From the NCBI GenBank assembly GCA_937983015.1, contig CALKAK010000158.1:1-5830 (forward strand): a DNA stretch of 5,830 nucleotides. Reading direction: 5' to 3'. This stretch comes from an uncultured Bacillaceae bacterium (GTDB taxonomy: Bacteria > Bacillota > Bacilli > Bacillales > Caldibacillaceae). The notes beneath the pieces were generated by a model. That model was given only the letters and a program-made list of their open reading frames with translations, did not search any database and was not told where the DNA came from. Both the position numbers and the translations under genes were made by a program. Each line of letters begins with the position of its first letter. The first letter of the stretch is position 1. Shown here piece by piece: positions 1-5,183 of the stretch.

Positions 1-305
1 TCCACCTCGCTAATTTGAGGGGATTAATTTTGCCTACAAAAATTTTACTCATACGCCCATAAACAATTGACAAGAGTGAAGTGTTGGCAGGCATTTTTGA
101 TGGGAACGCCCAAAGCCGATCACGTTCAATTTTTAGCATGAGCGGCTTTTTATTTTGAGCAAATTAAATTGACAAAAGCCATACATATTTTTGGCAAGTT
201 GAGGTTGAATTTTGGGTAAGTTCGCTCTTTATTCGGTGAAATCCCCCGTTATTTCAGGCAAATTTGAAATGATTTTTTTAGCCAATTCAACATAACGCGA
301 AAAAA
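1..305. other. Left-edge intergenic region without a supported gene
   Basis: I see no reading frame here that looks like protein in any frame. One open stretch from base 3 ends at a TAA at 60-62, too short to judge as the tail of a gene. The only clear element is the plus-strand terminator at 112-156. Two TTGACA hexamers (67-72 and 169-174) look like -35 boxes, but neither has a convincing -10 box at 16-18 bp. The 3' side borders the end of the decayed minus-strand gene at 306. Confidence 0.5.
112..156 (+). terminator. Rho-independent terminator for a gene left of the window
   Basis: AAAGCCG (112-118) pairs with CGGCTTT (143-149). After one A-G mismatch, three more pairs (TCA 120-122 with TGA 139-141) extend the stem. 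The stem is followed by T147-T151 and then ATTTT. On the opposite strand no T-run follows the stem, so it acts for plus-strand transcription entering from outside the window. The 16-base loop is long, which lowers confidence. Confidence 0.5.
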
Positions 306-945
306 CTATAAACTCGAAGGCCACGAGATTATTAAAATAATAACTAGAAGATCCGCGACGAGCGTCGTTACTATAAACGGCACAATACCGATGGAGCGTT
401 CATTCTTTGTCACACCATTTACAACCGACAAACCGATCGCGATGGCGGGAATGGTTCCGATTCCCGAAAACTTAAGATCAGGCAAATCGTTAAGATCACA
501 CCGTAAAAACTCATTTTCATATAATCAAAAGGATCGAGCGCCGGCTTATCCCGCTCGCCTACAAGAATCGTTCGTCCCGCCTCATAAGCAAAACCAAACA
601 TTTGTTCAAGCAAGTCTTCTAAAGACATATCGGCATACTGACGGGCTCTACGCTCTAGATTACGCATCGAATCATGATAACTCGGATCATCCAGTTTGAG
701 ATGATTTGTCGCCATTATTTCGCCACAATCGATCGTCATTCGACCGCGTTTCCGGATCCCGCAACACTTCGTATGCTTCGCTTATCTCGATAAACTGCTC
801 ATGGGCATCCTGCGCTGGATTTACATTCGGGTGGTACCTTTTTGCTTTATTTCGATAAGCCTTGGGAATCTCTTCTGTCGTTCCGTCCCTTGAAATACCG
901 AGTATTTGATAATTAGTCTTTCAATTTTGTATGCAAAACCGTCAT
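306..945 (-). pseudogene. Decayed J-domain (Hsp40-like) membrane protein gene
   Basis: Three reading-frame pieces join into one plausible protein. The start is ATG at 945 (or TTG at 924, giving LKD); an extra A near 913 shifts the frame. From 911 the frame reads YQILGISRDGTTEEI and continues as a clear J domain through AYRNKAKRYHPNVNP and EISEAYEVLRDPETRS, to a TGA at 689-687. The second piece lies in the next frame (about 700 to 467) with LDDPSYHDS, an acidic helix (MSLEDLLEQM) and the start of a hydrophobic segment ending CLILS. The third piece, after a one-base loss in the T run at 467-470, reads SGIGTIPAIAIGL and then a second membrane segment (FIVTTLVADLLVIILIISW), ending at TAG 308-306. 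The J-domain HPD triad, essential for stimulating the Hsp70 ATPase, reads HPN. Three indels plus this substitution argue for true decay rather than sequencing error. Such proteins (J domain plus C-terminal membrane segments) would recruit DnaK to the membrane; the native client is unknown. Confidence 0.85.
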
Positions 946-981
946 CGTCTCCGTTAGTATTTAAATTTACCATGTCCTTCC

Positions 982-1009
982 ATTGTACTGTCAGGACCAA
1001 AAATGTCTA
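982..1009 (-). promoter_or_regulatory. Sigma-A-type promoter of the J-domain pseudogene
   Basis: Read on the minus strand, TAGACA (1009-1004) and TACAAT (987-982) are separated by 16 bp, each one mismatch from consensus. Transcription would begin near 975, about 30 bases before the ATG at 945, which has GGAG at 952-949 with short spacing. The promoter appears better preserved than the gene it serves. Confidence 0.4.
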
Positions 1010-1280
1010 CCACGTTTGTGATTTTTGTCATTATTTGTAAAGATTTTACATATCACCTATCACGCATGTACGTTATCGCAAAAAACATCGACACGAATTA
1101 CCACCAACATTTTGCAATGCAGATATTCATTACAAAAATCACTACGAACTTTTCACTACTTTGAGGATAAGCGGCAATCGACGATCAAAGCCCCCAAAAC
1201 AATACCGGAGAACTAAAAATCCTTTAACTCCCCACCTTAATTAACCAAACACACTTACCGACAATTAGTAGATGCAAAGA
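1010..1280. other. AT-rich intergenic region between pseudogene and ung
   Basis: This stretch separates two divergent units. I found no coding frame with a ribosome binding site, no RNA gene and no clear hairpin. The one open frame of about 60 codons (1025-1216, plus) starts at a TTG without a Shine-Dalgarno and has no recognisable domain, so I do not call it a gene. Confidence 0.45.
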
Positions 1281-1310
1281 TTAACAGCACCGTGAAAAAT
1301 AGGTTACAAT
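1281..1310 (+). promoter_or_regulatory. Probable sigma-A promoter of ung
   Basis: TTAACA (1281-1286) and TACAAT (1305-1310) are spaced 18 bp, close to the TTGACA-N17-TATAAT consensus. Transcription would start near 1317, leaving a leader of about 32 bases. No operator-like repeat is visible, which fits constitutive expression of a repair enzyme. Confidence 0.5.
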
Positions 1311-1335
1311 AAAGCTAGAAAACTAGTCTTACAAC

Positions 1336-1339
1336 GAGG
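1336..1339 (+). promoter_or_regulatory. Shine-Dalgarno that decides the ung start
   Basis: GAGG at 1336-1339 directly abuts the first in-frame ATG (1340), leaving no spacer for initiation there. The next in-frame ATG at 1349 lies 9 bases downstream, a normal distance. It also matches where B. subtilis Ung begins by my recollection of that protein. Confidence 0.65.
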
Positions 1340-1348
1340 ATGAGCGAA

Positions 1349-2035
1349 ATGAAAAAGAAAATCTTGAAAAATGACTGGGCTTCGCTTCTCGAGGAAGAAT
1401 TCTCCAAACCTTACTACTTGAAGTTACGCGAATTCTTGAAAAAAGAATACATGACGCGGACGATTTATCCGGATATGTACGATATTTTTAACGCCCTTCA
1501 TTACACACCTTTCAAGGACGTGAAGGTCGTCATCCTGGGACAGGATCCCTATCACGGACCGAACCAGGCGCACGGCTTGAGCTTTTCCGTAAAACCTGGT
1601 GTACCACCACCGCCTTCATTAAAAAATATTTTCCTCGAACTGAATCGGGATCTCGGTTGCCCCATTCCGAACCATGGTTATCTCGTTCCTTGGGCAAAAC
1701 AAGGTGTGCTTCTTTTGAACACGGTGCTGACCGTTCGGGCAGGACAGCCCCATTCCCACCGCGGTAAAGGCTGGGAAATCTTCACCGACCGGGTAATCGA
1801 AACGCTAAACCAAAAGGAAACACCGGTCGTCTACATATTGTGGGGCAGTGCAGCCCAGCAGAAAATCTCCTTGATCGATACAACGAAACACCGGATCATC
1901 AAATCACCCCATCCGAGTCCTCTTTCCGCCCATCGCGGCTTTTTCGGAAGCCGTCCTTTCTCGAAGGCGAATGCGCTATTAAGGGAAGCTGGCCTCGAAG
2001 AAATCGATTGGGATTTAAGTAAGTATAGCTTTTAA
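1349..2035 (+). CDS. ung: Uracil-DNA glycosylase, family 1
   Basis: Removes uracil from DNA by cleaving the N-glycosidic bond, the first step of base excision repair after cytosine deamination or dUMP incorporation; it acts in the cytoplasm on the chromosome. The 228-residue product has the usual family length and all catalytic motifs: GQDPYH at 64-69 with the water-activating Asp66, LLLNTVLTV at 121-129 with the uracil-reading Asn124, and HPSPLS at 188-193 with catalytic His188 and the DNA-intercalating loop, followed by FFGSRPF. The N-terminus (DWASLLEEEFSKPYY) and C-terminus (IDWDL) also match Bacillus Ung. Start ATG 1349 is chosen over ATG 1340 because the GAGG Shine-Dalgarno touches the latter. 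The gene is monocistronic, with a promoter at 1281-1310 and a terminator at 2111-2138. No key residue is missing. The assignment is firm. Confidence 0.97.
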   Translation: MKKKILKNDWASLLEEEFSKPYYLKLREFLKKEYMTRTIYPDMYDIFNALHYTPFKDVKVVILGQDPYHGPNQAHGLSFSVKPGVPPPPSLKNIFLELNRDLGCPIPNHGYLVPWAKQGVLLLNTVLTVRAGQPHSHRGKGWEIFTDRVIETLNQKETPVVYILWGSAAQQKISLIDTTKHRIIKSPHPSPLSAHRGFFGSRPFSKANALLREAGLEEIDWDLSKYSF

Positions 2036-2110
2036 TACAAGGTTGATATCTACGCTAAAAATCCGCCTCCAGTTTGAGGAAAAAATTATAACATGCAAAA
2101 AATATGAGCG

Positions 2111-2138
2111 AACCTCGCCGGACACGGCGGGGTTTTTT
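2111..2138 (+). terminator. Strong Rho-independent terminator after ung
   Basis: AACCTCGCCG (2111-2120) pairs with CGGCGGGGTT (2125-2134), ten pairs including one G-T, around a GACA loop. A T run follows at 2133-2138. It lies 75 bases after the ung stop codon and insulates the sigma factor gene from ung transcription. Confidence 0.9.
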
Positions 2139-2270
2139 ATCGGTAAAGCCATCCCCTCCATGTCAACGCCCATTCCCGCAAATTCTCGTTAATTTTTTGA
2201 TTTTCTCTCCACGACTAAAAAACTACCCTGTTCTTCCAGGAAAATTATCTGAAAACTTGCCCATCATGCG

Positions 2271-2283
2271 AAAATTAAATTTT
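2271..2283. promoter_or_regulatory. Perfect ComK AT-box motif upstream of the sigma gene
   Basis: AAAATTAAATTTT matches AAAA-N5-TTTT at all eight defined positions. ComK binds pairs of such AT-boxes spaced 8, 18 or 31 bp. A much weaker partner, AAAATTATCTGAA (2241-2253), lies 17 bp upstream. The box ends 8 bp before the candidate -35 hexamer at 2292, where an activator or an alpha-CTD UP element would sit. AT-rich sequence can produce this by chance, so binding is inferred. Confidence 0.35.
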
Positions 2284-2291
2284 TATCTGTT

Positions 2292-2320
2292 TCGACAATT
2301 TTCTGTCCATTTACTATCCT
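2292..2320 (+). promoter_or_regulatory. Candidate sigma-A promoter of the sigma factor gene
   Basis: TCGACA (2292-2297) and TATCCT (2315-2320) are spaced exactly 17 bp. The -35 box is one mismatch and the -10 box two mismatches from consensus, so basal strength should be modest and could need activation. Transcription would start near 2327, giving a leader of about 45 bases that contains the palindrome at 2341-2356. Confidence 0.45.
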
Positions 2321-2340
2321 GATGGTACCCGGGAATACAG

Positions 2341-2356
2341 GAAAGACGCGTCTTTC
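2341..2356. repeat. 16-bp perfect palindrome in the sigma gene leader
   Basis: GAAAGACGCGTCTTTC is its own reverse complement. It lies between the predicted transcription start and the Shine-Dalgarno (AAAGGA, 2359-2364). It could be a repressor operator, or in RNA a 6-bp stem with a CGCG loop stacked immediately before the ribosome binding site. Both are inferences; the symmetry is read directly. Confidence 0.8.
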
Positions 2357-2371
2357 AGAAAGGAACGATCC

Positions 2372-2860
2372 GTGAAAGACTTCGACTACTGGGTCCAAGA
2401 ATTCACACCGCTCATCCACTCGATCATCAATCAATACAACATTTTCAAAGACCGCGAAGAATATTTCCAACTCGGGCTGTACGGTCTATATGATGCCTAT
2501 CAAAACTACAATCCAGAAAAAGGGGCCTTCGCAACTTTCGCTTATTATCGCATCCGCGGAATGATTCTCAACCATTTAAAAAGGAAAATCTCCGCGGGAG
2601 AAAAGGAGGTTCACGTAGAATTCGATTTCCTCAGTTATATGTTGCCAACAAATGATAACAATCCTTTGGAAAAGAAATTGTTATTGCAACAAGGGATCGA
2701 ACGCTTAAGACCAGAACTCAGGAAAATCATCATTTACCATTATTTTGAAGGATACTCCCTCAAGGAAATTGCCGGTAAACTGCAAATCAGTTACCCAACG
2801 GTGAAACGGAGACATAAAGAGGCCTTACAAAAGTTAAAAGCTTTTTTGCAAATCCCATAA
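2372..2860 (+). CDS. Small sigma-70 family RNA polymerase sigma factor (SigH/ComX-like size class)
   Basis: Directs core RNA polymerase to a specific promoter set. The 162-residue protein has only regions 2 and 4. Region 2 (about 11-72) includes the core-binding and -10 recognition helices, LGLYGLYDAYQNYNPEKG and FATFAYYRIRGMILNHLKRK. A charged linker (73-105) follows, then region 4 (about 107-158) with the helix-turn-helix YSLKEIAGKLQISYPTVKRR that should read the -35 box. Regions 1.1 and 3 are absent, as in alternative sigmas of the SigH, ComX and ECF type. The GTG start is supported by AAAGGA at 2359-2364, 7 bases upstream. No anti-sigma gene is adjacent. It has its own promoter and terminator, and comK begins 272 bases downstream on the same strand. 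In Staphylococcus aureus a SigH-type sigma and ComK together drive competence genes, so a competence role is a reasonable inference but unproven. The exact subfamily is not clear to me. Confidence 0.88.
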   Translation: MKDFDYWVQEFTPLIHSIINQYNIFKDREEYFQLGLYGLYDAYQNYNPEKGAFATFAYYRIRGMILNHLKRKISAGEKEVHVEFDFLSYMLPTNDNNPLEKKLLLQQGIERLRPELRKIIIYHYFEGYSLKEIAGKLQISYPTVKRRHKEALQKLKAFLQIP

Positions 2861-2867
2861 AAAGGCA

Positions 2868-2899
2868 AAAACCGGGAAAAATTTCCCGGTTTTATTTTT
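2868..2899 (+). terminator. Rho-independent terminator after the sigma gene
   Basis: AAAACCGGGAAA (2868-2879) pairs perfectly with TTTCCCGGTTTT (2882-2893), 12 pairs with a two-base centre, followed by ATTTTT. It lies 7 bases after the stop codon. The flanking A and T runs make it usable in both directions, though no minus-strand gene reads into it here. It separates the sigma and comK transcripts. Confidence 0.9.
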
Positions 2900-2958
2900 C
2901 TGCCTCATGCATCTTTTTTACTGCTTTCGACAACATTTTTAAAAACTTTTGTTAACAA

Positions 2959-2987
2959 GAAGGAATTTCGTCATAGCTTCCGAATTA
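2959..2987 (+). promoter_or_regulatory. Sigma-H-like promoter upstream of comK
   Basis: GAAGGAATT (2959-2967), an 11-base spacer, then TCCGAATTA (2979-2987) match the B. subtilis sigma-H consensus RnAGGAwWW-N11/12-RnnGAATww. The only mismatch is the R before GAAT. It lies about 145 bases before the comK start. Whether the polymerase uses housekeeping SigH or the sigma encoded just upstream cannot be told from sequence. Confidence 0.4.
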
Positions 2988-2992
2988 TATAT

Positions 2993-3049
2993 TAATTTTA
3001 ATTTTAGGATAGTTATTATAATTTGGTCATTTCACCAAAAACGAATTTC
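2993..3049. promoter_or_regulatory. Possible ComK autoregulatory boxes and -10 element of comK
   Basis: TAATTTTAATTTT (2993-3005, six of eight AT-box positions) and AAAAACGAATTTC (3037-3049, seven of eight) are exactly 31 bp apart, one of the spacings ComK accepts. Between them lies a perfect TATAAT (3017-3022) without a -35 hexamer at 16-18 bp, as expected of an activator-dependent promoter. However, one box lies downstream of that -10, which does not fit simple activation. ComK controlling its own gene is established in B. subtilis; these particular sites are tentative because the DNA is very AT-rich. Confidence 0.25.
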
Positions 3050-3132
3050 ATTTCCAGTTTACTCAGTTACGGTCAGCCAGTGAACATTGATTATGCCCAT
3101 TAAAAAAGTAAAATAAGGAGGGAATACGAAAA

Positions 3133-3687
3133 ATGGGGTATATAATCAATAAATTCACTCAAGCACTGATAACTGAGTACGATTCGTACGGAAATGAAAA
3201 TACCCTCGTTTACGAGGATAAAGAAATATTTTTGGTGAATCAGTCGCCAAATGAAATAGTCGAGACTTCATTCAATTACTTGGGGAATGGTCTGGCAGGA
3301 GCTTTGAAAGGCTCGCGTGATATCTTGAGGAAAAAGAAAATGGTTCCAGTAGCTCTGCACATCCCCCACGGCATCATCCTTTTTTCTTGCAAATTACCGA
3401 ATGATCTTGGCATCGCCTGGTTCAGCAACTCGGGCATTTATACCGCTGAGGCAGTGAATAAAAAAAGAACCAGGGTGTATTTGCTCAACGGAAAATCGGT
3501 GGAGATAGCGATGAGCTACCCAGTCTTTCAAAATAGACGGAAAGATTCGTCCTTTCTATATATGACATTAAAAGATCGCTATCCTTTAGAAGTCTCGCCA
3601 TTCTATTCGTATGAAAGATTGGAACTGTTGCAAAAAATCGCTGAAAATCCGCAAAAATATAAGACCGATCAAGACGATGAAAAATAA
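3133..3687 (+). CDS. comK: ComK family competence transcription factor
   Basis: ComK binds AT-boxes in the DNA minor groove and activates the late competence genes for DNA uptake and recombination; it acts in the cytoplasm on promoters, including its own. The 184-residue product (B. subtilis 192) aligns by eye with ComK along its length: NEIVETSFNYLGNGLAGALKGSRDIL (40-65) matches the QIVDRSCRFFGSSYAGRKAGT block, then HIPHGIILF (76-84), WFSNSGIY (96-103), LLNGKSVEIAMSYPVFQNR (117-135) and LKDRY (146-150). The N-terminus is divergent. The C-terminus (151-184) ends in a charged tail and lacks the FMLYPK motif by which MecA captures B. subtilis ComK. The start is fixed by AAGGAGG at 3115-3121, 11 bases before ATG. 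The gene stands alone between terminators, downstream of a sigma factor gene, and its 270-base upstream region suggests complex control. It could be a ComK paralogue rather than the master regulator. Confidence 0.9.
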   Translation: MGYIINKFTQALITEYDSYGNENTLVYEDKEIFLVNQSPNEIVETSFNYLGNGLAGALKGSRDILRKKKMVPVALHIPHGIILFSCKLPNDLGIAWFSNSGIYTAEAVNKKRTRVYLLNGKSVEIAMSYPVFQNRRKDSSFLYMTLKDRYPLEVSPFYSYERLELLQKIAENPQKYKTDQDDEK

Positions 3688-3696
3688 TACATGATG

Positions 3697-3728
3697 AAGG
3701 ACAGCCATCATGGGTGCTGTCCTTTTTT
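3697..3728 (+). terminator. Rho-independent terminator after comK
   Basis: AAGGACAGC (3697-3705) pairs with GCTGTCCTT (3716-3724) around a 10-base loop, followed by a T run to 3728. It fills the 48-base gap between the convergent comK and flavoenzyme genes. For minus-strand transcription the stem is followed only by CATCATG, so it works mainly for comK, and nothing better is visible for the opposing gene. Confidence 0.9.
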
Positions 3729-3735
3729 ATTCCCA

Positions 3736-4722
3736 TCAAGATTCCTTGGAAAGTTGGGTGGCCTTATGGACGACTTTCTCCAGCGCCTGCCGGTAACCTG
3801 CTTTCAATTCTGCCACGATTTCCGCGACCGTCTGAATCTCGTGAATCGTACCTACACCATGGCCCGCTCCCCAAATATCTTTCCAGGCCTTGACTTCTTT
3901 TCTTGCTAACTCGGAAAAATCGATGGTCTCCTTTTTCTGTAATTTTTCCGGATCCAATCCCGCCCGATAAATACTTTGAAGCAGATAATTGGCTGGAATC
4001 CCGGTGAAGGCATCGGTATAAAGGACATCCTCGATTGATGCCTCGAGGATGGCCCGTTTGTATTCTTCCTGAGCCTGACTTTCCACCGCGGGGATAAAAC
4101 GGGTTCCGATATACGCGAAATCGGCACCAGCCAGTTCGGCGAGCAAAAGATCCACTCCCTTTGTCAAACCGCCGGCCAGAGCGAGCGGACCGGCAAAAAA
4201 CTCGCGAACCTCATGGACGAAGGAGATTGGATTGTATGTACCGCCATGACCACCGGCGCCAGCCGCCACTAATACGAGACCATCCGCTCCCTTTGCGATC
4301 GCCTTTTTCGCGTGTTGAACGGGCGTCGCATCAGAAGAAGCAACACCACCATATGCATGAACCACTTCTACGACCGGGCGCGGGTCCCCCAATGATGTAA
4401 TCACAAGCGGCGGCTGATATTTTTCTATTAATGCTAAATCATCCACGTAGCGGTGATTGGAACGGTGTACGATGAAATTTACTCCCCAGGGCGCAGGGGG
4501 CCGTTCCGGATTTTTTTCTTTTTCACGCTCCAGCTCATCGGTGATCTGTTGCAGCCATTCTTCTAAAATGGGAGTGGTACGGGCATTAAGCACAGGGAAA
4601 GTGCCGATGATCCCCGCTTTACACGCTTCAATGACCATCCGCGGGTTATTGATTAAAAACATCGGCGCCATGATGACCGGAATTTCTAATGTTTCTTTCC
4701 AGCGTTCCACAACTTTAGACAT
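3736..4722 (-). CDS. Nitronate monooxygenase family FMN enzyme
   Basis: A TIM-barrel flavoprotein of the nitronate monooxygenase / 2-nitropropane dioxygenase superfamily, whose members oxidise alkyl nitronates such as propionate 3-nitronate with FMN and O2, probably in the cytoplasm. The 328-residue product shows the family landmarks: IPVIMAPMFL near the N-terminus (14-23), VAAGAGGHGG (152-161) with the conserved His159 expected near the flavin, LAGGLTKG (182-189) and AGADFAYIGTRF (198-209) for FMN phosphate binding, and a GAGHGVGTI motif near the end (286-293). Start ATG 4722 is preferred to ATG 4731 because AAAGGGG (4738-4732) abuts the latter but lies 9 bases from the former. The gene converges with comK and has no operon partner. 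Related folds include NADH:quinone reductases and FabK-type enoyl reductases, so the substrate is not certain. I see no truncation or missing motif. Confidence 0.88.
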   Translation of the reverse strand: MSKVVERWKETLEIPVIMAPMFLINNPRMVIEACKAGIIGTFPVLNARTTPILEEWLQQITDELEREKEKNPERPPAPWGVNFIVHRSNHRYVDDLALIEKYQPPLVITSLGDPRPVVEVVHAYGGVASSDATPVQHAKKAIAKGADGLVLVAAGAGGHGGTYNPISFVHEVREFFAGPLALAGGLTKGVDLLLAELAGADFAYIGTRFIPAVESQAQEEYKRAILEASIEDVLYTDAFTGIPANYLLQSIYRAGLDPEKLQKKETIDFSELARKEVKAWKDIWGAGHGVGTIHEIQTVAEIVAELKAGYRQALEKVVHKATQLSKES

Positions 4723-4731
4723 GTTCCCCAT

Positions 4732-4738
4732 CCCCTTT
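4732..4738 (-). promoter_or_regulatory. Shine-Dalgarno that decides the flavoenzyme start
   Basis: On the minus strand AAAGGGG (4738-4732) ends directly before ATG 4731 and 9 bases before ATG 4722. Only the second allows normal ribosome spacing, so the upstream three codons are treated as leader. Confidence 0.6.
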
Positions 4739-4751
4739 CAAAAGTTCATCG

Positions 4752-4777
4752 TTATGTAAAAAATTTGTTTTATGTAA
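4752..4777. repeat. Direct repeat TTATGTAA x2 before the flavoenzyme gene
   Basis: TTATGTAA occurs at 4752-4759 and again at 4770-4777, 18 bp apart start to start. With flanking bases (GTTA and TAAC at the outer ends, TAAAA and TTTTA inward) the pair also forms an imperfect inverted repeat. It lies 30-55 bases upstream of the flavoenzyme start codon, within the probable promoter or leader. A regulator-binding site is possible; no known box was recognised. Confidence 0.6.
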
Positions 4778-4829
4778 CTGTGTTTCATTCTTTTCATGCT
4801 TTATTTATCTTTCGCAAAAGACTTATGCG

Positions 4830-5062
4830 GTTGCGCTAATCGGTTTGTGCTGTTACCCGGTTTCTTGCGCTCCCTCGCCTGATGAAACACCTGTTTCTCT
4901 GAACAGCACCTCATTATTTGGCCAATCGAACTCGATCCCATTTCACCCAGTGAACCAGCGCAACATTTACTGGAGCGAATCTCCCCTTCTTCCGGGAGAT
5001 CGCGAATATCTCAAATAATGAACTCGTTATAGCGTGAGGGGCCAGTGCTGTACGGGCCTCAC
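4830..5062. repeat. Inverted-repeat-rich element (MITE-like repeat or structured RNA)
   Basis: Between the flavoenzyme and lipoprotein genes many segments are mutually complementary. Imperfect terminal repeats GAACAGCAC (4901-4909) and GTGCTGTAC (5045-5053) differ at one base. Just inside, TCATTATTTG (4911-4920) matches CAAATAATGA (5012-5021) perfectly. Within them are hairpins ATCTCCC/GGGAGAT (4979-4985 / 4994-5000) and TTCAC/GTGAA (4942-4946 / 4950-4954). Outside are GTTGCGCT (4830-4837) complementary to AGCGCAAC (4957-4964), and GTGAGG/CCTCAC (5034-5039 / 5057-5062). No target-site duplication flanks the terminal repeats. On the minus strand a TATAAT (5098-5093) sits just upstream, so the element could be part of a long flavoenzyme leader. 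A 52-codon minus-strand open frame (5072-4914) runs through it without a good ribosome binding site. I cannot tell a dispersed repeat from an RNA element by sequence alone. Confidence 0.5.
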
Positions 5063-5145
5063 AAGATTGCACTACCCCCAATACTTACCCCCATTATATC
5101 TGGAGAACACCGGTAAATCCTGAGAAATGCTCTTTTGTATACACG

Positions 5146-5173
5146 AAAAAAGGCTCCCAAACGAAGAGAGCCC
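5146..5173 (-). terminator. Rho-independent terminator after the lipoprotein gene
   Basis: On the minus strand GGCTCTC (5172-5166) pairs with GGGAGCC (5158-5152), seven pairs with one G-T, around a 7-base loop, and runs into TTTTTT (5151-5146). It starts 11 bases after the stop codon at 5184. Confidence 0.88.
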
Positions 5174-5183
5174 GCTAACTATG

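Noticed and set aside
169..197. TTGACA at 169-174 as a promoter
   Set aside because: No acceptable -10 hexamer at 16-18 bp and no gene downstream on the plus strand.
391..699. 102-codon plus-strand open frame opposite the J-domain pseudogene
   Set aside because: Antisense shadow of the decayed gene, whose minus-strand pieces carry recognisable J-domain and membrane sequence.
306..945. Programmed ribosomal frameshifting to explain the split J-domain frames
   Set aside because: Three shifts of mixed direction, no shared slippery heptamer with downstream structure, and the HPD motif is also lost; gene decay is simpler.
1025..1216. 63-codon plus-strand open frame upstream of ung
   Set aside because: TTG start without a Shine-Dalgarno, no domain or protein-like composition, and it lies in AT-rich intergenic DNA.
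4914..5072. 52-codon minus-strand open frame (reads EARTALAPHAITSS and FAPVNVALVHWVKWD)
   Set aside because: It runs exactly through the inverted-repeat element, its composition follows the repeat arms and it has no proper ribosome binding site. It is more likely a by-product of a repeat, although a homologue search would settle it.
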